Of a stretch of 64,000 nt of DNA, positions 14,957 to 26,200 are shown in pieces. Each line of letters opens with the position of its first letter. The first letter of the stretch is position 1. The stretch spans positions 3,028,282-3,092,281 of the forward strand of contig JAKOON010000018.1 in the NCBI GenBank assembly GCA_022577435.1, read 5' to 3'. This DNA is from Embiotoca jacksoni (lineage: Eukaryota; Chordata; Actinopteri; Embiotocidae). The notes under the pieces are model-generated. The model was not told the origin of the DNA and did no database searches. It saw only the letters and a program-made list of their open reading frames with translations. Position numbers and translations under genes: made by a program.

Positions 14957-14975
14957 CACACACACACACACACAC
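14925..14975. repeat. (CA)n microsatellite with flanking CT runs
   Basis: A CA dinucleotide run of about 51 bases with one CG interruption, preceded by short CT runs at about 14888-14924. Confidence 0.95.
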
Positions 14976-16189
<1,214 letters not shown>

Positions 16190-16427
16190 CTTTATTAATC
16201 CCCAAGGGGAAATCCTTTTGCTACAGCAGCATTTATAGATACAGGAACGAAATAAAATAACAGTAAAAAAAAGTTAAATATAAAATAAAAAAAATGCACA
16301 ATATATACAATAAAATGGAATAAAATAAAATATAATAATTAAATTAAAACTAACTAAACAATAGTGCAAAGTTTTTTTTATATTTTTTTTTAAATATTTA
16401 AACAACCAAGAAAAACAGACAACGGTG

Positions 16428-16830
16428 TTATTGTTGTGTGATGGATTTTGCCAGAGGTGAGTTATTGTACAGTCGTATTGCAGTGGGCAGGAATGATCTC
16501 CTGTATCTGTCCTTGTGACAGCGGAGCTGGAGGAGTCTTTTGGAGAACGTCCTCCTCTGTCTCTGCAGAAGGTGGTGGAGAGGGTGGTCAGGATTATCCA
16601 ATATGGATAATAGTTTGTTCAGCGTCCTCCTCTCCACCACCTATTCCAGACTGTCCAGTTTGCAGCCAATGATGGAGCCGGCCTTCTTAACCAGTTTGTT
16701 AAGTCTGTTGGTGTCGCCGGCTCCAATGCTGCTCCCCAAGCAGACCACAGCGAAGTACAATGCGCTGGCCACAACAGATGGTAGAACATCTCCAACATCT
16801 TGCTGCACACATTGAAGGATCGAAGTTTCC
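16428..16830 (-). pseudogene. LINE ORF2 C-terminal region (broken)
   Basis: This is the part downstream of the reverse transcriptase palm and thumb. It is split across two frames. The upstream portion (16619-16830) starts just after an in-frame stop that follows the end of the RT frame. The downstream portion (16428-16640) reads ERRTLNKLLSILDNP and ends LYNNSPLAKSITQQ. The matching C-terminus at 9294-9521 in the shorter copy is nearly the same, which confirms it as genuine element sequence. Its function in these LINEs is not well defined. Confidence 0.8.
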
Positions 16831-16831
16831 T

Positions 16832-17839
16832 CTAGAAAAAGAGTCGACTCATCCCCTTCTTGTAGACAGCGTTGATGTTGGTCTTCCAGTTCAGTCTGTT
16901 GTCGATGGACACACCCAGGTACTTGTACTCCTCAACCATGTCCACCTCCTCTCCCAGAACTCTCAGCGGTTGTGGAGCCGTCGTCTTCCTCCTGAAGTCA
17001 ACCACCATCTCTCTGGTCTTGGCCACGTTCAGGAGCAGGTGATTTCTTCCCGCCCACTCCACAAAGTCCTCCACTACTGCCCTGTACTCCTCCTCCCGTC
17101 CATCCCTTATACATCCGACCACTGCAGAGTCATCAGAGAACTTCTGCAGATGTCTTGACTCTGAGTTGTTCTGGAAGTCAGTTGTGTAGAAGGTGAACAG
17201 GAAGGGGGACAGAACAGTTCCCTGAGGAGCTCCAGTACCACTGACCACCGTATCAGACAGCACACTGCCCAGACGGACAAACTGTGGTCTGCCTGTCAGG
17301 TAGTCAGTGATCCAGGAGACGGTGGACATGTCCACCCCCACCACCCGCAGCTTCTCACTCAGTAGCAGTGGTTGGATGGTGTTGAATGCACTGGAGAAAT
17401 CAAAGAAAGTGATTCTCACAGAGTCACCGGTTCCATCCAGGTGAGACTGAGCTCGTTGCAGCAGGTAGATGATGGTGTCGTCCACTCCCACATGAGGCTG
17501 GTACGCAAATTGCAGAGGATCCAGTGAAGATTTCACCAGCGGCCTGAGGTGAGCCAAGACCAGCCTCTCCAGCACCTTCATCACAGGAGATGTGAGGGCA
17601 ACCGGTCGGTAGTCGTTGAGGCCGGATGGAGTCGTCTTCTTGGGGACAGGAACCAGGCAGGACGTCTTCCACAGCACCGGGACCTCTTCCTGCTCCAGGC
17701 TCAGGTTGAAGAGGTGTTGTAGGACCTCAGCCAGCTGGACGGCGCAGGTCTTCAGGACCCCGGGGCTGATGCCATCAGGCCCTGCAGCCTTGCGCTGGTG
17801 GAGTCTCTCCAGCTGTCTCCTAACCTGGCCAGTCGTCAC
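16832..17839 (-). pseudogene. LINE reverse transcriptase domain
   Basis: A 335-codon open frame covering nearly the whole RT domain. In order it has KAAGPDGISPGVL (about residues 17-29), NDYRPVALTSP, LQFAYQPHVGVDD, the palm FFDFSSAFNTI, GTGAPQGTVLSPFLF, the catalytic loop FSDDSAVVG (Ser in place of the usual Ala of F/YADD), HLLLNVAKTREMVVDF and a terminal YLGVSIDNRLNWK. The Asp pair needed for catalysis is present. The enzyme would perform target-primed reverse transcription with the endonuclease encoded upstream. The frame is cut off from the endonuclease by a linker in another frame and from its C-terminus by a stop, so the full polyprotein cannot be made. Confidence 0.9.
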
Positions 17840-18107
17840 AGAGAAGGGGGGGGGGGGGCATGGCGTCGATGGTGGAAGAGCCCTTTGGAGTTGAGGGCTC
17901 TGTGTCTGTGCAGCTCACCAGGGGGGACAGAGGGAGGAGGGGGGAAGGCAGCAGAGGTGTTTGGGAGGTGTGAAGTGTTGAGGAGACAGATGAGGGTGGT
18001 GAACTAAACCTGTTGAAGAAACAGTTTAGCTCATTGTTCCTCTCCAGGTTCCCCCTGGTTGTCTCTCTCTCCCCTTGAACCCAGTAATCTCCTTCATACC
18101 AGTCCAC
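17820..18107 (-). pseudogene. LINE linker between endonuclease and RT (frame-shifted)
   Basis: This minus-strand frame overlaps the end of the endonuclease frame and the start of the RT frame. It contains the RNNELNCFFNRFSS segment expected between the two domains, followed by a Ser/Pro-rich stretch. The shift into the RT frame happens at a run of G on the plus strand (17847-17859), a plausible slippage site. The shift from the endonuclease frame lies near 18040-18060. Confidence 0.75.
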
Positions 18108-19145
18108 ACCTCCCTCACGTTGTTCTGTTGGAGTTTGGCCTCCAGCTTCCTTCTGTAGGAGTCCTTGCTCTCCCTGAGCTTCTCCTTCAGGTGGCGCTGC
18201 ACTCTCCCGAGCTCGTCCCTGTCCCCAGACCTGAAGGCTGCTTTCTTCTTATTAAGAAGAACTTTCAGGTCACTGGTGATCCACGGCTTATTGTTAGGGA
18301 AGCAGTGTACAGTCCGGGATGGTACGGTGGTGTGTTCACAGAATTTAATGTATTCTGTGATACAGTCCGTCATGCTGTTGATGTCCTCCCCATGTGGTCC
18401 ACACAGCACATCCCAGTCCGTGGACTCAAAGCAGTCCTGCAGGGTGTCTTTAGCCTCCTGTGTCCACCTCCTCACAATTTTGGTGGTCACAGGCTGCCTC
18501 TGCACCAGGGGAACATACTTTGGTGTCAGCAGAACCAGGTTGTGATCCGACCTACCAAGGGGGGGAAGGGTAGTAGCACTGTATGCATCCATGGCATTAG
18601 CATACAGTAAGTCCAGAGTTTTATTGTTCCGTGTGGGGCAGTTCACATACTGGTGCAAAGTTGGCAGTACTTTATCCAGACTGGTGTGGTTAAAGTCTCC
18701 AGTAACTGCCAAAAATGCACCGGGATGCTGAGTCTGAAGTTTAGACACAGTGGAGTGGATGGTGTCCACTGCTGCCTCTGCATCAGCTGATGGAGGAATG
18801 TACACAGCGATAACAATGGCGGATGAGAACTCCCTCGGCAAATAATACGGGCGCATCCCCACGGCTAGCAGTTCAATGTCCGGGCTACAGAAACGTTCCT
18901 TCACACACACGTGGTCGGGATTGCACCACCTCTCGTTCACATAGACTGCAATCCCTCCACCTTTCTTCTTGCCGCTCTGCACAACGTGTCCGTCCGCCCG
19001 AACAGTCCTGAAGCCAGGTACGGCTGCGCTGTGGGAAAATTTCCAGGAAATGTGAGTGCAGCCATGTCTCGGTGAAACACAAGATGTCCCGCTGGGTCTT
19101 TACCAGCGCGCCAAGCTCATCCGTCTTATTAGCCAAAAAGGACAC
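18026..19145 (-). pseudogene. LINE apurinic-type endonuclease domain
   Basis: This endonuclease nicks the target DNA so that reverse transcription can start from the exposed 3' end. An N-terminal portion (18885-19145) includes LCFTETWLH, with the conserved Glu of the catalytic site. A frame change near 18980-19010 leads into the 318-codon frame 18026-18982, which begins GKKKGGGIAVYVNERW. It contains VTGDFNH (catalytic Asp and Asn) and ends the domain with LGRSDHNLVLL (the catalytic SDH). A basic linker follows (LLNKKKAAFRSGDRDEL). All core motifs are visible, but the single frameshift means no intact protein. Confidence 0.9.
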
Positions 19146-19210
19146 CGACTCTGTAGTTTGTAGCCTCTGTTCTCAGTATGGCAGCGCCATCATTGTTCAA
19201 AATGCACTTA

Positions 19211-22200
19211 CAGTTCTGTACGTACAAGGCTAAGTGAACACATCACTGCTGAACACTGATTTTACTTAAACTGTCAGACAGTCATGAGAGTCAGAGGAGA
19301 AGTTTGCCAGCACCTGCCTTCCCAACAAGTTTAGCAGTCGCATCCAGCAGGAATAAACACTGACACTTAAACAACTTTATTTATAGAGCACATTTAAAAA
19401 TAAGAAAAGTGCAGTTCAAATCACATTTAAGTAGAGATTAAAAGACAATAAAGCATAAAGAAACGTCAATATTTTTTATTGTAAAACATAGAGGAGAGTA
19501 GAATAAATTAAATAGTAAGAAATTAATAAAATAATAAAATACTCTCCATTAAGAGTAGCCAAAGGCCACTGAAAACCTCATTATCTTAGGTTTTCCTGAA
19601 GCTCCATGTGAGACAGAGAAGACCCCGAAAAATGAATTGCAATGGTCCAGCCTTGATGCAATTAAAGCAATGGTAAAGTGGTACCTGACTTCAAGTTATT
19701 ATGAGAGTGGAAGGACTACAGTTTAATAATATTTCCCAGCTGGAGGAAGCAACCTTTATCTGCAAAGTTTATCTGTTTATTATAATTTAATACCAAAGAT
19801 AACTCCAAGATTTCTGTTTTTGGCATGAATCTTAGATGTGAGAGGCCCCAAGAGACTAGCTGTACCCCCTGTGGTGTCGTGGGGACCAAACACATTCACT
19901 TCTGTCTCTATCAATTAACTGAAGGCAGTTTTTTTTTCATGTGAAAGGTGTGTTAATGTGTTCACATTTATTGCTACACATTGATCAACAAAAACACATG
20001 AAATTAAATATGTAACAAGTTTTTATTATCACACTGTTCCTTCTGATACAGTATTAGCTCTAGCATTTTGGTATATATTGAATAATAATGCAAATTTAAA
20101 CAGGTATGGAGCGTTGTTTACAGTCACAGTCAAACATTTTAACTAAGAACATGTTTTTTACAGTGAACCAAATATGCTCGTGTGTGTCCACACATGGTAG
20201 TCTCGCTTTCACACGCGGCCCTCATGTTGCATTTCTGAGAAGATACTACTGTATGGACTCTACTTGATTTTCTTTTGCACAGAAAAAAGTCATCTATATG
20301 TTAGGATAACATAACTTGCTTGACATAGCAGCAAGTTAGGTGACTTTTCAGCAGATGGCTTAAACCTCATACACGACCCCTTTGTGATGCCTGATTCTGG
20401 ACTGACTGAGAGAGACGTCGACAATTATGGCGGAAGTCATTCTAAAGGCGAGTTTAGACCAAATATTGGAAAGACAAAAGTACTTTAGAGATGTAACAGG
20501 AAAAAAAAACGAGATCAGAGGAACTGACAAAACAGGGGCGATCTCCTGTCTCATGTTCACAGCATACATTTACAATACCGCCTGGGTATTCCCATGGGCA
20601 GCTCCAATGTTTTTTAATACTTTGCCAATTTATTACTACTGAAAATACAAGTGTTGCACTTAACTCACTAACACCATTCATACTACACAACATATCTAGC
20701 TATGAAAAAAAACCTAGCAGTTAAAATAGAAGTAGAGAGAGTCATTGCTGTGGATATGTTGCACCATCTTGTCCAGTGTCTTTAACAAGCCGGCTTCAGA
20801 ATGTTGCAGACTCGTCACAAATCTTTGGTCTGAACTGACCCTGAAACATCAGTGCCATAAATTTTGAATCAAATTCTCACATCTCGTTTTTCTATTTCAT
20901 TGTTGTTGGATTTTAAATTCAATTAATTTTTTTTTTTTTAAGTGTTTGTTTGTTGCTTTGTTTTAATTGGACACATTTTGGTCCAATAAAATCAACTAAA
21001 ATAAAATAAGGATTATATTGGATCCATCTAGTACAGTGAGACATACGTACCCTAAACTTAAACCGTAATAGTCCCGCAGTCTAAAGGCATCTTGAAATCG
21101 CATCATGATGGTTTTTGTTTTTAGCATTCAGATAGCAAAGCATTCTGGGGGCATTTTAATACAAGTTATAAGTCCGCTGCCACTCTCTACTGGTTGAAAC
21201 CTGATGCTGGGAAATAAATGAAAGCCACAGCTAAAACAAAGCATCTGTGTAGAGTTAACAACTTCTCTCCTCTTTCAACTTGTTAACACTCCAAAGTTTT
21301 CCTTGTTAACATTGGGTACATATCTTTATCTTTTTTTTCTTCAGAACATCTTGAAAGTAACTAATATCACATTGTGAGTGTATTTGCTGCTCTAAAGTTT
21401 TTACTTCTTATCGAACATTTAGTCGCCTGCAAGGAGAACTGAATAGATTTGGGACCTAAAAATATTCAGTTCCCAGTGCATGGAATGCAATAACGTTGTA
21501 ACATCTTTGGTAATCCACCTGCTTTTTTTCTATCTTGCGCCATCATTGGGTGAATATTTAAATTCATCCAATAGTTTGATTTCTGACCAAACACCTGCCT
21601 GAGGTATACCTTGCACTTCAAGCTAATTGGCTAATGTTAGCACGGAAATGCACTAAACTAGCATGTTGAAAAAAAAATGTTCATGCCAACTTGTTAAATA
21701 CCGGGCAAACATCACCATACGGTCATTGCACAGTACAGCCTTGCAGAGCTACAAGGATGGCGGTAGACTCTCGGCCATAAAGAACTAAAACCTGACCCAT
21801 GCCAAAGTCTAAAATTTAGCAGTGTGTATCTAATAAAATTGTATCTCCAAACCCTCTGAAATATTAATATGAATGTATGTTGTGACTAGGAATTAGTCTA
21901 CTGGAATAATGTCAAACATTTTCATCAGCACCTGAAAATAAATTCCCTGCCACATTGTCATTTTTTCCAGCCTTATAAGCCATGCATAAGCACGAGTTAC
22001 ATGTTAGATCAGCTGTGCCAGGTTTTTTTTTAAGTAAACTTTCAAGCAGTAAAAACAGGAAATTACATTGTCACTTTTTGTGTTTACGTTAATCTTAATA
22101 CTGTTTTAAAAGATGCACTCTAACAATTTCTAATTCTTCACCTGTGGACAAATGAATCATTTCTATAAAGGTTTATATGGTCCCAGCAAGACAGCATTGA

Positions 22201-22725
22201 TGAATGTGCATTGTGCATAATAAATGCACAAAGAAGGCTGCACTGCACTGAGTTAGTGAGTATTTATTTGCCTTTAGGCTCCTTTTTCCCTTCTGTTCCA
22301 GTACAAGATGACATTTTAGGAGAACTAGCAAATGTTTCCATAAATTAATCTAAAAATAACTCCGGTTTTTTTGTTAAATTTTTTTGTATTTTATTCCTTT
22401 TCAGATGGACTGCAGTGCAATTTTTTTTAAATATATATATTACTAACGGACATAGATAGTGACATGTCCATATTTGCTCAGACTGAGGATACCAGACACC
22501 CTTATTTAATCAAAGAGCCAGTGTGGTCTGTTTGCTCATCTTGCCGAAGCAGAAGCAATTTGTCATACTTTGCAGAAGATAGGTCTCAGTCCGAGCTTCA
22601 AACAGAGACAATGAGAAGTCTGACCTGGGTCTTTTACTATATCACAGAACCATTTTTATGAAGTATTGAGTTCAAAGGTACAATCACTCCACCAAGGGAG
22701 GTTTCTCCATGGTGTGACAGAACAA
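19211..22725. other. Non-coding stretch, 3.5 kb, with an old repeat near its left end
   Basis: No gene was recognised. The part at about 19375-19900 resembles dispersed fish repeat sequence: TTTATTTATAGAGCACATTT near 19377 and ATTGCAATGGTCCAGCC near 19637. It is too decayed to name. The remainder is AT-rich with many short homopolymers. Confidence 0.45.
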
Positions 22726-22794
22726 TCTATTCAGTGAGAATTTTGAAGTTTGCAAAAGTCCTGATTCTGACCTCTCAGAACCTTATGCCTATGT
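22726..22794. repeat. 69-bp direct repeat, copy 1
   Basis: Identical, base for base as far as I can compare, to 23088-23156. The two copies start 362 bp apart. This copy is followed by TTCATGAGC; copy 2 is followed by the TA-rich site where the Tc1 element inserted. Confidence 0.95.
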
Positions 22795-23055
22795 TTCATG
22801 AGCTCGAGGAGAGGAAAAAATAAGGCTTGTTACATATTATTGATGCCTCTACTTGCATTCCACCATTTCATAATACTTTGAGTCATCCTTCTTTGTTCAT
22901 GGCATAGAGGAATAGTGTAATGGAGCATGTAAAGAAAGGAGTGTTTATAGGGCAGCTTTGGAAAGAGGCAAGAAACAGCCAATTAACCGTAAGAAGTAAA
23001 CGTTGGCCTGTGTGTTCCTCCAAGGCACTGAGATGGAGCCATGAAGGCGGTTAAA

Positions 23056-23090
23056 AGACATAATTTGTCAAAATTAGACAAATTATGTCT
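23056..23090. repeat. Perfect 14-bp hairpin
   Basis: AGACATAATTTGTC (23056-23069) and GACAAATTATGTCT (23077-23090) are exact reverse complements separated by a 7-base loop. The last three bases of the right arm are the first bases of the second 69-bp repeat. Confidence 0.93.
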
Positions 23091-23156
23091 ATTCAGTGAG
23101 AATTTTGAAGTTTGCAAAAGTCCTGATTCTGACCTCTCAGAACCTTATGCCTATGT
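23088..23156. repeat. 69-bp direct repeat, copy 2
   Basis: Second copy of 22726-22794. It begins inside the right arm of the hairpin and ends at the TA-rich tract (23156-23172) in front of the Tc1 element. Confidence 0.95.
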
Positions 23157-23172
23157 ATATTATATATATATA

Positions 23173-23375
23173 CAGTTGAAACCAGAAGTTTACACACACT
23201 ACGCAAAAAGACACATAACACTTTTTTTCTCACTGTCTGAAGTTAAATCAGACTAAACCTCTCCTGTTTCAGGTCTGTTAGGATTACACTTTTGCTAAAT
23301 GTCACAATAATGAGAAAGATAATTTCTTAGAGAATTTTATATTACTTTCTTTGAGGTCAAAAGTTTACATACACC
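23173..23375 (+). repeat. Left terminal inverted repeat of the Tc1 element
   Basis: The outer transposase-binding-like motif lies at 23173-23200, a related inner motif at about 23352-23375. Between them is the segment AATCAGACTAAACCTCTCCT, which is found in inverse orientation in the right repeat. Confidence 0.93.
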
Positions 23376-23538
23376 AAAAGTACTATGTCTTTAAACAACG
23401 TGAGCAAGCCCAGATGATGATGTCATGGCTTTTGAAGCTCCTGATAGGTTAACTGACAACATGTGAGTTAATTGAAGGCACACCTGGGGATGTATTTTAA
23501 GGCCACACCTCAAACACTCTGCTTCCTTGATTGAAATC

Positions 23539-24559
23539 ATGGGAAAGTCAAAAGAAATCAGCCAAGAAATCAGGGAGAGAATCGTGGAGCTCCACAAGTC
23601 TGGTTCATCCTTGGGTGCAATTTCCAGATGCTTGAAGGTGCCACGTTCATCTGTGCAAACAATTATACGCAAGTATAAACATGGGAATGTCCAGCCATCA
23701 CACCGCTCAGGAAGGAGACGGGCTCTGTGTCCCAGAGATGAACGTGTTTTGGTCCGACATGTGCAAATCAACCCCAGAACAAAAGCTAGAGACCTTGTGA
23801 AGATGATGGCTGAAGCTGGTAAGAAAGTGTCATTATCCACAGTAAAACGAGTCCTGCACCGACATGGGCTGAAAGGCTACTCAGCACGAAGGAAGCCATT
23901 ACTCCTAAAGAAACATAAAAAAGTCAGATTACAGTTTGCAAAAAGACACCAAGACAAATACCTTAACTTCTGGAGACATGTCCTGTGGTCTGATGAAACT
24001 AAAGTGGAGCTGTTTGGCCATAATGACCACCGTTACATTTGGAGGAAAAAGGGGGAAGCTTGTATACCTGAAAACACCACCCCCAAGTGTGAAGCATGGA
24101 GGTGGCAGCATCATGTTATGGGGCTGTTTTGCTGCAGCAGGAACTGGAGCTCTTCATAAAATAGACGGCATCATGAAGAAAGAACATTACCTGGAAATAT
24201 TAAGGCAACATCTCAGGACATCAGCCAGGAAGCTAAAACTTGGGCACAAATGGGTGTTCCAAATGGACAATGACCCTAAGCATACTGCCAAAATAGTTAA
24301 AAAGTGGCTTGAGGACAACAAAGTCAATGTCTTGGAGTGGCCATTACAAAGCCCTGACCTGAATCCCATCGCAAATTTGTGGGCAGATCTGAAAAGGCGT
24401 GTGCGAGCGAGGCGGCCAACAAACCTGACTCAGTTACACCAGTTCTGTCCGGAGGAATGGGCCAGAATTCCAGCAGAGTACTGTAAGAAGCTTGTGGAAG
24501 GATATCCAAAACATTTGACCCAAGTCATGCAGTTCAAAGGCAATGCTACTAAATACTAA
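23539..24559 (+). pseudogene. Tc1-like transposase, frameshifted, catalytic Glu lost
   Basis: The enzyme would cut and paste the element at TA sites. From the ATG at 23539 the first frame reads MGKSKEISQEIRERIVELHK, the start of a paired-like DNA-binding domain. A second helix-turn-helix region follows (TKARDLVKMMAEAG, LSTVKRVLHRHGLKGYSARR) with a GRRR motif between them. The DDE catalytic domain starts with WSDETKVELFG (first Asp, codon 23992). Near 24080 the frame shifts by one base. The second frame continues HGGGSIMLWGC, then FQMDNDPKHTA (second Asp, codon 24266). The position 35 codons further on, where the DD34E Glu belongs, is Ala (GCA, 24371-24373, in NPIANLW). Total length is the usual 340 codons. 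It is dead for two reasons. Confidence 0.95.
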
Positions 24560-24564
24560 GGAAC

Positions 24565-24777
24565 TGTATGTAAACTTTTGACCTTGAAGAAAATAATGAA
24601 AAATTCTCTAAAATATTATCTTTCTCATTATTGTGACATTTAGCAAAAGTTAAATAATTTTGGTAATCCTAACGGACCTGAAACAGGAGAGGTTTAGTCT
24701 GATTTAACTTCAGACAGTGAGAAAAAAAGTGTTATGTGTCTTTTTGCACAGTGTATGTAAACTTCTGGTTTCAACTG
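24565..24777 (-). repeat. Right terminal inverted repeat of the Tc1 element
   Basis: Mirror of the left repeat: inner motif at about 24565-24584, outer motif ending at 24777, with TTTAGTCTGATTTAACTTCA between them. There are small indels relative to the left arm. Confidence 0.93.
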
Positions 24778-25500
24778 TGTGTATATATATAATCACTCTT
24801 ATTGTGTGACCTTACAATGCAATATTGGTTACATTGTCTGCTACCAAGGTTAAAGGCAATGGTAGCTGTGCTTCCACAAAAGAGAAAAAACTGCAGTTAC
24901 AGAGCACAAAGTAGCCATTTTCTGTCTTATACACCTGCACTGAATAGAATAGTTATGCTTTAGATGAGGCATCACAAGTCAAGAACAGACGTTGTGTTAT
25001 GGTATGTATGTAACACATGGTTACATTTTGCACAGAAAAACTCAAGGTAAACACTTTGTTCCAGAGGAATCAGATTTCTTCTTTACATTGGTTTTATCTG
25101 AAGTCCTTTCAGTTTAGTGGTCCATTGGTCCATTGGACAGGACAGGAGCCACAGTTTGAACCAAAGAACGTGCAATTGATGTTCAACCACTCTTATCCAG
25201 TCACGCCACAGCCACACACCTCAGCAACCAAATGCCTTGTTGATGTTAATAATCATGGTTGGTAGAAGATGAAGGTTTAGGATTGTTGTGGAGTCCCCCT
25301 GACAAATGGTCATGAGCTAGTGTTATAACATATCACTTGGAAATGTATATAATTTTCAATTTCCATCTTGTGAATACACAACATCTGAGTTGTAATTATG
25401 ATTGCTTTTTCCTGAAGATCATTTACACATTCAGCTTCAACTAAACCAAGATATTATTATTTGCCTGGAAAAGCAACCATTCTTGAACCAAATTGCTTTG
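24778..25500. other. Non-coding stretch
   Basis: No gene recognised. A short TA microsatellite directly follows the Tc1 element (about 24780-24791). The 82-codon frame at 25017-25265 shows no known domain. Confidence 0.5.
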
Positions 25501-26200
25501 TTTAAGGCAATAAATGTTAATTTATTGGATATTGTTTCAAGCAGAATTTTCCAACCCTCACACACCTAATGCTACAGTATTGTAACGTATTTAGACCCTC
25601 ATACTTATAACTCTAAAAAGAACCAAACATCCTCAATATTTCACTGCAGGAATGGTGTTCTATTCTTGAAAACGTAATCTTTTTGTCTGTGAACATAGAC
25701 CTGATGTGACTTGCCAAAAAGCTCCAGTTTTGTCTAATTTCAAAGGAAGTTTACCCAGAAGCATTGCAGCTTGTCAATATGCATTTCAGCAAATTCCAGC
25801 CATTTTCTTTTTTTTAACAGTGGAGTATTCTTGTGTCACCTTCCTTTACGCCCACTGCACCACACATGCTGCAATCCCACAATGAAGAACATTTTACCTT
25901 ACATCTTGGAACATTTTCTTTGATTCTTTGCCTACCATTACCACCATCCTTCTGTTCAATCTGAGGTCAATTTTACTCTAACAGAAATGTTTCAGGCAGT
26001 TTGACAACAGTACCATTGACCTTAAACTTTTTAATAATCTTTGCAACTTTTATCACAAGAACATCAAGCTGCTTGGAGGTGTTTATATTGTCTGTAACTT
26101 TAACATGCATGTCTATGGTTTTCTTTCTGATGTCCTCTCACAGTTGTCTGCTTTTGCTTTTTCTTAAATGTCAATGTGAAACAAAGACCACTCATCCAAT
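25500..26200 (-). mobile_element. Old Tc1-like transposon relic
   Basis: On the minus strand I recognise the N-terminal part of a different Tc1 transposase family. The second-helix region reads KQLDVLVIKVAKIIKKFKV then NGTVVKLPE (about 26000-26080), then a stop, then remnants of PQIEQKD. Toward lower coordinates, plus-strand segments such as GAACATAGACCTGATGTGAC (25692) and CCAGAAGCATTGCAGCTTGT (25755) correspond to the catalytic half of the same family as I remember it. It is saturated with stops and indels and has no clean termini. The boundaries are estimates. Confidence 0.7.

Larger units (their letters stand above)
16190..19210 (-). mobile_element. L2/Rex1-lineage LINE, long copy (endonuclease to 3' tail)
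   Basis: Minus-strand non-LTR retrotransposon of about 3 kb. From its 5' side it carries an apurinic-type endonuclease (19145-18026), a linker, a reverse transcriptase (17839-16832), a C-terminal region (to 16428) and a 3' UTR (16427-16190). The UTR ends in a CCCCTTGGGG hairpin, AATAAA and the TATC tail. It is 5'-truncated near 19210, with no 5' UTR or first ORF visible. At least four reading-frame breaks are seen: near 18990, near 18040, at a poly-G run at 17847-17859, and a stop at about 16830 followed by a shift near 16630. The RT motifs place it in the CR1/L2/Rex1 lineage; I am not certain which clade. Confidence 0.92.
23173..24777 (+). mobile_element. Tc1-like transposon, structurally complete, IR/DR type
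   Basis: A 1605-bp element whose ends CAGTTGAAACCAGAAGTTTA (from 23173) and its complement (ending 24777) match over at least 22 bases. The left end follows a TA, the target dinucleotide of this superfamily; the right-hand TA is not exact (TGTGTA). Each terminal repeat is about 205-215 bp. Each holds a second related motif at its inner edge (GTCAAAAGTTTACATACACC at about 23356-23375 and its complement at about 24565-24584), the IR/DR arrangement of Sleeping Beauty-like elements. The transposase inside is broken. Size and layout are typical for the family. Confidence 0.95.

Noticed and set aside
18059..18610. 183-codon plus-strand frame
   Set aside because: It is the antisense of the LINE endonuclease frame, which has clear domain motifs.
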